In this document: positions 8,781 through 15,791 of the stretch, in pieces
How the letters are laid out: every line of letters begins with the position of its first letter
Position numbering within the stretch: position 1 is the stretch's first letter
DNA from: Chara braunii
Lineage: Eukaryota > Streptophyta > Charophyceae > Charales > Characeae
Direction: 5' to 3'
DNA length: 33,732 nt
NCBI GenBank assembly: GCA_003427395.1
Contig: BFEA01000187.1
Location: 1,948,932 to 1,982,663, forward strand
Notes under the pieces: model-generated
What the model saw: the letters and a program-made list of their open reading frames with translations, nothing else
Database searches by the model: none
Told to the model about the DNA's origin: nothing
Position numbers and translations under genes: made by a program

Positions 8781-9489
8781 CTAGTTCAGTGCAAACCTCT
8801 GAAGTCACAGACACAGGCTGCTGACTGCTGGCCCGAATTGACTTATAGTACCCGTCACTAAACTAAATAATGGCATGTTGAGATGACAGTGCACGGTGCC
8901 GCTCAGGTCACATGATCTCTCCCGTCTCTTTCACCATTTTGCGCTATGCTTTACGACTGTTCCCTCCATGAATCTCGAACAGCAATTGAGCTAAATCAGG
9001 AAGGGAGCAGTGACAACATTTAGCAATGAGGAGGACAAAAATGAACTGTGACTTCCAACGTTTGCTGGTCTTTGAAATGACAGCCAAATGAAGCGGATTC
9101 ATTTGTCATCCATCAAGTTCCCATAGGCAAATCCAGCGGCAACAGGGACCAGATTCGTGTGCAGTTCAGGTTGCCTCCCAAATACTCCAATCGCGCGCGC
9201 ACACGTGCGCAGCTTCCTCCCCCTACTCCCTCGTTTTGTCTTCAAGCACCCAAACGTGAATGAAGTTGCCACAAGAACATGACCAGATTCACCCACCCGA
9301 ATGAGAACGAGCTTCCCGCTAGTACATGGCCATTGACACCCGCCACGCAGTGTCATGCCACCGCGCGGTAGCTCTCTCTCTCTCTTTCTTTCCGCCGTGC
9401 TTTTCCTCCCCTCCGTGTACCTAGCCCTGACCCTGGCTGGGTTCGGGGAAGCAGAAATACTACCGAGAATGAGACTCAGCTACGATCAG
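8781..9489. other. Unassigned sequence left of the hairpin arrays
   Basis: No convincing gene. An 85-codon minus-strand frame (9356-9099) lacks recognisable motifs. A CT-rich run lies at 9370-9395. If the arrays at 9490-11590 are part of a long LTR, its left end should lie here or further left, but I could not identify it. Confidence 0.4.
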
Positions 9490-10070
9490 TGACTTTAATG
9501 CGCGGGGCAGCGGCACATGGACTGGTGATCAGCCAATTAGAGGCTGATCACAAGAATAATAATTAATTCAGAATAATTAAATTTCAAGGGCAGCGGCACA
9601 GTGCAGCCTTCACTTAGGGTTGATGTGCCGCTGGCATATGGGCCGGTGATCAGCCAGTTAGAGGTTGATCACAAGAATAATAATTAATTCAGAGTAATTA
9701 AACTTCGCGGGCAGCGGCGCAGTGCAGCCTTCACTTAGGGCTGATGTGCAGCTGGCACATGGGCCGATGATTAGAGGCTGATCACAAGAATCATAATTAA
9801 TTCAAATAAATTCAGCTAGCAGCGGCACACAACAGCCTTCACTTAGGGTTGTTGTGTCGCTACCACTTGGACAGGTGAACATCCAATTAGAGGTTGTTCA
9901 CAAGAATAATAATTAATTCAATTAAATTCCACTGGCAGCGGCACACTGCAGCCTTCACTTAGGGCTGGTGCCCCGCTGACTCATGGACTCGTGATCAGCC
10001 AATCGGAGGCTGATCACAAAAATAATAATTAATTCATAACAATTAAATTTACTGACAGCAGCACACTGCA
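9490..10070 (+). repeat. Tandem two-hairpin array 1, ~118-bp units, five copies
   Basis: Each unit holds hairpin H1, GTGATCAGCC-aattaga-GGCTGATCAC, an AT linker (AAGAATAATAATTAATTCA), and hairpin H2, CAGCGGCACA..CAGCCTTCACTTAGGGYTG..TGTGCCGCTG. Units start near 9525, 9645, 9768 (H1 partly deleted), 9880 and 9990. In the fourth unit the H1 stem changes on both sides (GATCAG to GAACAT against CTGATC to TTGTTC), so at least one pair is compensated. H2 also changes on both arms there (CACAAC/GTTGTTGTG). The units look like folded elements, not simple satellite. They lie upstream of an LTR 3' end (11688) and may be part of that LTR. Confidence 0.9.
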
Positions 10071-10076
10071 ATGCCC

Positions 10077-10225
10077 TATTTGAATACTGCCCAGGGGTGC
10101 TGCTAGTGTCGTCTCTGTTCGAATACAACACAGGGACGCAGCTTGCACAACATCTTATTCAAATACTGCACAGGGGTGCATTATGCGCACTCCCTGTTCA
10201 TATACTGCACATAATGCAATTTCGC
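10077..10225 (+). repeat. ~38-bp minisatellite, four copies, shared with 7395-7560
   Basis: Copies near 10079, 10115, 10153 and 10192 carry TGTTCRAATACTGCACAGGG or a close variant, then a GCA-rich end. It is the same family and orientation as the copies at 7.4-7.56 kb. It sits exactly between hairpin arrays 1 and 2. Confidence 0.75.
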
Positions 10226-10309
10226 TTCAAACATAAAATAAAACATACCAATAATCATGCAGGTGATGGTGAGCAGCGAGCTGCCCTCACTCACTGTTGT
10301 TCCCTTGTG

Positions 10310-11590
10310 TTGGTGGTCCCGTGATAGGGTGATCAGACGTGATCCCAATCACGAAATCTAACTAATTAGTAATTATATTATTTTAAAATTACAGAAATAT
10401 TAAAGTAACGAAAATGCTTCACCCAGCAAGCGGCGGGGAGCGCAGCCTTCACTTAGGGATGCTCCCGCTTGCTGGCTCTCCAGTGATTGGGTGATCAGAT
10501 GTGATCCCAATCACGGGATCCAACTAATTATTGGATTTCGAAATTACAAGGATACTAAAACTGCTCCGACAACAAGCTGTGATGAGCTCAGCCTTCGCTT
10601 AGGGATGCTCCTATTTGCTGGTTGTCCCGTGATTGGGTGATCAGACGTGATCCCAATCACGGGATTTTTGTTATTTATTTATTTCGAAATAACGGAAATA
10701 ATCTAACTGCTTGGACCAACAAGTGGCGACGAGTTCAGCCTTCACTAAGGATTGCTCCCACTTGCTGGCTATCCCGTGATTGGGTTCATGATTGGGTGAT
10801 CTGTCGTGATCCCAATCACGAGATTTTAGTAATTTATTAATTTTAGAATTACGAAATGCTAAGACTGCTTGAACCAGCAAGCGGCGGCGAGCTCAGCCTT
10901 CGCTTAGGGCTGCTCCCGCTTGCTGGTTGTCCCGTGATTGGGTGATCAGACATGATCCCAATCACGGGATTTTTGTTATTTATTTATTTCGAAATTACAA
11001 AAATAATCTAACTGCTTAGACCAGCAAGCGGCGACGAGTTCAGCCTTCACTCAGGGCTGCTCCCACTTGCTGGTTGTCCCGTGATTGGGTGATCTGTCGT
11101 GATCCCAATCACGGGATTTTAGTCATTTATTAATTTAATAATTTCAAAATTACGAAATGCTGAGACTGCTTGAACCAGCAAGTGGCGGTGAGCTCAGCCT
11201 TCGCTCAGGGCTGCCCCTGCTTGCTGGCTGTCCCCTGATTGGGTGATCATACATGATCCCAATCATGGGATTTTTGTTATTTATTTATTTCGAAATTACA
11301 GAAATAATCCAACTGCTTGGACCAGCAAGCGGCGACGAGTTCAGCCTTCACTCAGGGCTACTCCCACTTGCTGGCTGTCTCGTGATTGGGTGCTCTGTCG
11401 TGATCTCAATCACGGGATTTTAGTAATTTATTAATTTAATAATTTCAGAATTACAAAATGCTGTGACTGCTTGAACCAACAAGCGGCGGCGAGCTCAGCC
11501 TTCGGTTAGGGCTGCCCTTGCTTGCTGGCTGTCCCGTGATTGGGCGATCAGCCGTTATCCCAATCACGGGATTTACTAATTAGTTAGTTT
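10310..11590 (+). repeat. Tandem two-hairpin array 2, ~150-bp units, nine copies in ~300-bp dimers
   Basis: Hairpin H1' is CCCGTGATTGGG-tgatcagacgtgat-CCCAATCACGGG (12 perfect pairs). Hairpin H2' is CCAGCAAGCGGCG..GAGCT, CAGCCTTCRCTTAGGGCTG, then GCTCCCGCTTGCTGG. H1' loops fall near 10331, 10493, 10638, 10797, 10942, 11092, 11243, 11392 and 11545. From about 10620 the AT linker alternates between TTGTTATTTATTTATTTCG and TTAGTAATTTATTAATTT types, giving a dimeric higher-order repeat of ~300 bp. The stems differ completely from array 1, yet the H2 apical loop is the same. Confidence 0.92.
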
Positions 11591-11599
11591 CGAAATTAC

Positions 11600-11688
11600 T
11601 TATGCAGTGTGCAGCCCTCTCATAGGGCGAACCCTCAGTGAGAGGGTCCCGCACTGCCGCGCACAGTGCCGGACCGATGCGCTCGACA
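11600..11688 (+). mobile_element. 3' end of an LTR, with terminal motif shared by the large inverted repeat
   Basis: The stretch ends CCGGACCGATGCGCTCGACA at 11688 and is followed after 2 bp by a primer binding site, the usual layout for the right end of a 5' LTR (ending CA). Nearly the same ~50 bp (GAGAGGGTCC.GCACTGCC..GCGCTCGACA) recurs at the inner ends of both arms of the inverted repeat, ending at 22360 (plus) and starting at 26306 (minus). It contains a further variant of the CAGCC..AGGGC loop near 11609-11628. The LTR's left end is not identified, so its length is unknown. Confidence 0.75.
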
Positions 11689-11690
11689 GG

Positions 11691-11708
11691 TGGCGCCGTT
11701 GCCGGGGA
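11691..11708 (+). promoter_or_regulatory. Primer binding site for tRNA-Asp(GTC)
   Basis: TGGCGCCGTTGCCGGGGA is the perfect reverse complement of the last 18 nt (with CCA) of plant cytosolic tRNA-Asp(GTC), as I recall it. This primer is common in plant Ty3/gypsy-type elements. It sits 2 bp after an LTR ending in CA. It marks minus-strand DNA initiation for an element reading rightwards and is the best evidence in the window both for an LTR retroelement and for a green-plant host. Confidence 0.85.
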
Positions 11709-11720
11709 TAACGTTTGCCT

Positions 11721-12420
11721 ACCGTTGTCCCTGGTGGAACGACATCCGAGTATGAAAGTGAGAAAGAGGCAAAGGAGAAAGTTTTGGTCGGCTTATATGA
11801 ACGATTGGCTAATATTTTGACTACCGGGGACGAACCGTAACGACTGAGAGGTTCCTGGAAATCGAGCCTTGATTCGAGGCAGGTTGGTAATCCGTGAAGA
11901 ATGACCGCTTCTGCTCTGTTGACTGGGTTAGGAGGACTGGTTGATCGTATATGGCAATGGATAGAGCATGAAGTGAGGGTTAATTCCGTGAGTAGGGTTT
12001 GAGTGATGTAGTAGGGGTTGCTTGAGATCAATAAGCGCCTTGATTATGCGTTGTAAGCACTGCCTAGTATGTGATTAACTGGAGTTAAAGGGCTCTTTGA
12101 TTTTAATGATTGATGAGTTTGGGTAATGCCTTGTGGGCTCGATTTGGCTAGGAATAAGCAAGGTGGTATTGACATTGCTGAGTATGCTTATTATTGGGAT
12201 TCAAGGCTAACTGACCCATTACGTGATTGTTGGGTAAAGCCTGCCGTGGAAGATAGTCAAGTTAAGACGAGGCGTCTCCCCTAGTTATATGACCCCTGCC
12301 CCATAGCCAGGAACTTAGGAACCTGACCAATGTAGTGGATGCTTATGCAAACTCGCATGACCCAAATGAAGGAGTTGTAGATTGGCAAGAGATTCGGGCA
12401 GCAGTGGGCCGATAGGGAGT
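11721..12420 (+). pseudogene. Decayed Gag-region-like coding sequence after the primer binding site
   Basis: One plus-strand phase (starting at 11721) stays protein-like for about 700 nt but has many stops. Recognisable stretches are VPGGTTSEYESEKEAKEKVL, LVGLYERLANILTTGDEP, GLVDRIWQWIEHEVRVNS and IDIAEYAYYWDSRLTD. Most of the stops (TAA, TGA, TAG) could come from CAA, CGA or CAG by one C-to-T change on the coding strand. Position directly downstream of the primer binding site suggests the first gene of the retroelement. No protease, reverse transcriptase or zinc-knuckle motif is seen, so Gag is inferred from position only. Confidence 0.55.
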
Positions 12421-13093
12421 GCCCTCTTTCTCCACTAAATGCGCTTCTTTTGACTTGGTTGGGGTCGTCTCTCTACCCATTACCGTAGTTATAAAGGTAA
12501 GCGTCAGGATAACTAAGGGTCGAGGCCTGACTACATGAGTAAGAGGATAGATGAGACAACTAGGGCAGAGAAAGTATAGCAAGAGGTGTTGGGGATTCGC
12601 CATAGACCCTGAGTTGGGAGACTATTGTTAATCATCTGCTTAGATCCTTGGATTCGTCGTGAGTAAAAACCTAATTGTATATGCGTTGATCTGGAAATTG
12701 GGATACCAGGCTAACTGTTGCGCAACCCTAGCCCCCATACTAATTGGTAAGGGCTAGTTGCATAGTATCTGGGTCGGGACGGACATACACTTGGATGTGT
12801 GTATGTGTATAGGCAGGATCCGGGGAGGGGTCCCACAATAATGGTCCGGTAAGGTGACTTAGGCTGAAAATAGTTCAGGCATATAGGTGAAACCAAGAGG
12901 CAACGAATGAGTGGGGACTGGTTCACCTATGCGTCGGTAGGGTCAGGTTTTTTTGTATACAGGGAATAAGCTAGATAGGTGCATGTCTAGATGTGGGCGT
13001 GACTAACTTGTCCATTTGTACATATGCAAATTGTAGTACTGGACGAACCAACTGTCCCCCCCCTCTTGATATGGTTTAGACGGTTATGTCCAG
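12421..13093. other. Probable continuation of decayed retroelement interior
   Basis: Stop-rich in all plus-strand phases, with no stretch I can assign. It lies between two coding-like blocks on the same strand. Confidence 0.4.
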
Positions 13094-13570
13094 ATGTGTG
13101 ATATGTTGGCGTGTTGGGATAAATTTGCGTACTTTGAGCCTTTGTGTATGTTTGGGTACATTCTGAGAGACTCGTGTGTTCGGGACATGGGTTACTCAGC
13201 GGAGGGGGACGTGGAGGCTGGGTACATGTGTTGTTTTTGAGAGAGACTTTTTATCCTGGTGTATATATTGAGTCGAGACTCTATGAGGCTTGGTTTTTGT
13301 GACGATCACTATCACTCTCACACGTGTGGCTTTATCCTGATGAATGATGACTTTGTGTGAAAGATGTGTGAATGTATGACATGTAAAGCTGTGTACTCCT
13401 CGGTATACTCGTGCGACCTGCCCACGGGCAGCTGATGGGGCAGAGCATAAGGGGAGGAAGTGCAGCCTGTTGGTGAAAAGTTGTGAGGATTCCTTGAAGA
13501 TTTATGAGTCCTTGAGACTCAAATGCTTCGCCATGCCGATTGTCGATTGCTGAAGTATGACGAGGACCCA
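13094..13570 (+). pseudogene. Decayed Cys/His-rich coding segment
   Basis: The phase beginning ATG at 13094 is protein-like across ~480 nt. It has an early open stretch MCDMLACWDKFAYFEPLCMF, an acidic GYSAEGDVEAGYMCC, a cluster DDHYHSHTCGF and then KMCECMTCKAVYSSVYSCD. The Cys and His spacing could bind zinc, but it fits no family I can name. Stops in this phase are nearly all TGA or TAA, the products of CGA and CAA. It is in a different phase from the 11721 block, so at least one indel separates them. Confidence 0.45.
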
Positions 13571-13574
13571 TAAG

Positions 13575-13865
13575 CTGGTCTCTCAGTGAGGTTCTGTTTT
13601 ATGATGAGACTCCATCGGATTTTGGAGAAGGGGGATGTATTGTGATGTTCTGTTCTGTGACGGGGCCCCTCGCGATTTTTGGGAGAGGGGGTATTTTGTT
13701 CTGTAATGAGATCCCTCGTGATTTTGAGAGGGGGGATGTTTTGTTCTATAACGAGAGCCCGTGGATTTTGGAAAGGGGGGTAGTTTTATTGTTGGAAGAC
13801 TCACCCTTGAAGGTGAGTAAACTGATTTATGACATGGTGAGCTGTTTGATGAGTGATGAAGTCTG
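13575..13865 (+). pseudogene. Open stretch with ~45-bp coding minisatellite
   Basis: About four diverged units of ~45 bp (GTTCTGTTYTRT.AYGRG..CC..CG.GATTTTGG.GA.GGGGG) occupy 13590-13790. In the open phase they give the repeated peptide pattern VLFYNESPWILERG / ILFCNEIPRDFERG. The frame then continues LLEDSPLKVSKLIYDMVSCL to a TGA at 13864-13866. It is the longest uninterrupted part of this interior (about 100 codons). Function unknown. Confidence 0.5.
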
Positions 13866-13866
13866 A

Positions 13867-15149
13867 CGAGAAGGGTCACCTTTGCTTGGAATGTTTGAGA
13901 AAGTCGCAATGAGTGCAGGGTGAGAGATGTCTCAGGATGAGTGGCTGCTGACTCTGTTCAAGTTAGGGGTCATTGCCTTGTGGACCTAGCGGTGATTTTG
14001 TTTGTGAGCGTGCGAAGGATGCCATGCCTGGTGTAGGAGGGCTGGTAAATGCTTTCAGACCCCTACGCAATCGCGCAGTGGGCCCGTGATTTTGTTTTGC
14101 GACGCTTCGTCTAACCACTTGTGCTAGTTCTGGGACTTATTGAGGAATAACAAGCTAAACGGTAAAGGTTAGTACCTCTAGGGCGTAACCCCAGGGGAGG
14201 GCTGCGAGCCTGCGCAACCTGGCTGCGGGACCGCGGGGTAAGAGTTTAAGCGGAGTTGCCCGCCCCAGTGAAATTACTCCGCGGAATAGTGATGATTGAT
14301 AATTTCTGGGAAATCCTGATTGAATGCTTATCAGGAGAAAACCTATCGTTGCGTAACCAACGAGGGTACTACCGCTAAATAACAATGCGGTAGGTCGTAG
14401 TCCTGGTCCGATCAACCAGGCTAAAAAGCTGAGTGAATGTTAAGTATACATATATACGTATGTGTATTTGATTGCGAGAGCCTGTTATGAGAAGAAAGGC
14501 GAGAGTGCCTTCAAAGGTCTCGGTTAAGGCCCCCGCCCCTAGTTTTGGCCAGGACTAGAGGCACCCAACGAGAAACCGAAAGTTGTCTAGGACTGGGGAG
14601 AGGACGATTGGGAAGGTCTTCAAGGCTTATGCTGTTAGTGCCCTAATGTCTGGACGGATAGAGGCCCAGGTTAGAAACCTGGCAGCATATAGTTGTGGAG
14701 GCATGGTTTGGTGAAGGCCTCTACCCTGTGTTTGTCGGCTAATCGGATTGGTTCCTGTTTCGTCAACATTTGGAGTGTGGACGAATTTATAGCTTTCTGA
14801 TTTGGCGAAGCGATGGGGACGTCGCTTAATATGGTCCGGTAAGCTGTCGGTGCGAACACCCCTACAAGGGTATCCGCCCTGGTTTTTGCAAGTGACAGAA
14901 AATAATTCTGGATTAAAATTTAAGCATGCCGCGCTAGGCATGGCTGTGTCTGGGATTACGTTGACTGGGTGGCAGACTAGAGTAAAGAGTGAGTGGGCGC
15001 GCACGTTTAAGGCGCGCGAGATTCGTCCCCTGATGTTGATTACGAAACTGGCGTGGACGCTGGTCTGTTTATTTTTATTTTTATCTTTTTTAAGTTTTTA
15101 TTTTTGGTTACTCTTGATTAAACTATGATCTAGGGGATATTTTCTTCCG
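13867..15149. other. Unassigned retroelement interior or flank
   Basis: No convincing coding phase. Short plus- and minus-strand frames overlap. A T-rich tract lies at 15063-15110. I could not find a second LTR copy matching 11600-11688 in direct orientation here, so the right end of this element is not defined. Confidence 0.4.
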
Positions 15150-15623
15150 ATGGCTACGTTTGACCGAGTCGAGCGCGCGTGCGGCAAACGACCCCGACAA
15201 CGGCATCGACAACGACGACGTGACTTCGTGCGGGGAACGGGGTGTCGTAGGATGGCGCGCAGGGGCGGTTACGGCACGGATTGGGTAGGCCTGCGCGAAT
15301 ACTTAGCGGCCGTGGGTTTAAGTTCCTGTCGTCTCCCCACTTGTTCTCGCCCTTCCTTCTGATCTTTGGGTTTTTGCGGTTAGTTTAGTTTTCCTCTTTT
15401 ATTTGGGAGTAGTCGGGATCAATATTTTGGGTTGTTGGCCTACTACTGCGGGTACGCCATGAACTGTTGGAGTACAGGCCGCGTTTTGGCCCAAATGAGG
15501 GAGTTACGGTGGGCAGAAGCCAAGGACTTAGTCCTGCCCAGGGGCGGCGTGTGCTCCCCACCATCAGGCCCGGGGGTAAAGGCTGAGTGGCCTTTGGGGG
15601 AGCCGCGGGGCTTTGCCCCGGTC
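15150..15623. other. GC-rich segment, no assignable gene
   Basis: GC-rich, with a plus-strand frame (15150-15362) of Arg-rich composition that mainly reflects CGA/CGN-rich DNA. Nothing in it supports a function. Confidence 0.4.
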
Positions 15624-15658
15624 GAGCCCTTCGGGACATCTGTTAAAAGTAGGACGAA
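15624..15658 (+). pseudogene. U6 snRNA 5'-domain fragment fused to U2
   Basis: GAGCCCTTCGGGACATCTG then TTAAAAGTAGGACGA follows U6 positions 1 to about 34 (CCCTTCGGGGACATCCGATAAAATTGGAACGA) with several substitutions and one missing G. The match stops just before the ACAGAGA box and is joined directly to the U2 5' end. Alone, 35 nt would be weak evidence, but the order and the direct junction with another snRNA support it. Confidence 0.65.
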
Positions 15659-15745
15659 ATGCCCCTCTCGGCCTTTTGGCTAAGGTCAAGTGTAGTATCG
15701 GTTCTGATCAGTTTAGTATCTGATCTGTGGTCCATCGGACCACAC
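15659..15745 (+). pseudogene. U2 snRNA 5' half (truncated)
   Basis: CTCTCGGCCTTTTGGCTAAG, then GTCAAGTGTAGTATC and a stem IIa-like GATCAGTTTAGTATCTGATC are clear U2 sequence. The branch-site recognition sequence GTAGTA is intact at 15692-15697. Stem IIb appears as GTGGTCC-atc-GGACCAC, closest to the plant form GTGGGCC-atc-GGCCCAC with a compensated pair change. After 15745 homology ends. The Sm site and stems III and IV are absent, and an A-rich tract (15746-15758) follows. It cannot be a normal U2 gene. It is either a truncated retro-copy or the head of a snRNA-derived SINE. Confidence 0.88.
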
Positions 15746-15756
15746 AAAGAAAAGAA

Positions 15757-15791
15757 AATGCACCCGGATGCGGTTCTACGTGGGGTGCATT
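15757..15791. repeat. Perfect 9-bp hairpin AATGCACCC/GGGTGCATT
   Basis: AATGCACCC (15757-15765) and GGGTGCATT (15783-15791) flank a 17-nt loop. The word AATGCACCCGG recurs at about 16292 and 31777, tying this point to the GC-rich outer flanks of the large inverted repeat. It begins where the A-rich tail of the U6-U2 chimera ends. Confidence 0.7.

Noticed and set aside
9490-11590. CRISPR-like repeat-spacer appearance
   Set aside because: The whole unit repeats; there are no unique spacers between short identical repeats, and the setting is eukaryotic.
9490-11590. Known self-cleaving ribozyme (hammerhead, twister, HDV) in the hairpin units
   Set aside because: I could not find hammerhead CTGATGA/GAAA or the twister core. 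A computed Rfam search would be decisive, but I do not claim a ribozyme.
15290-15345. tRNA-like 3' part (GTGGGTTTAAGTTCC)
   Set aside because: The box has an extra base and no pairing arms.
15659-15745. Functional U2 snRNA gene
   Set aside because: No Sm site or 3' stem-loops, and no recognisable plant snRNA promoter element upstream; A-rich tail instead.
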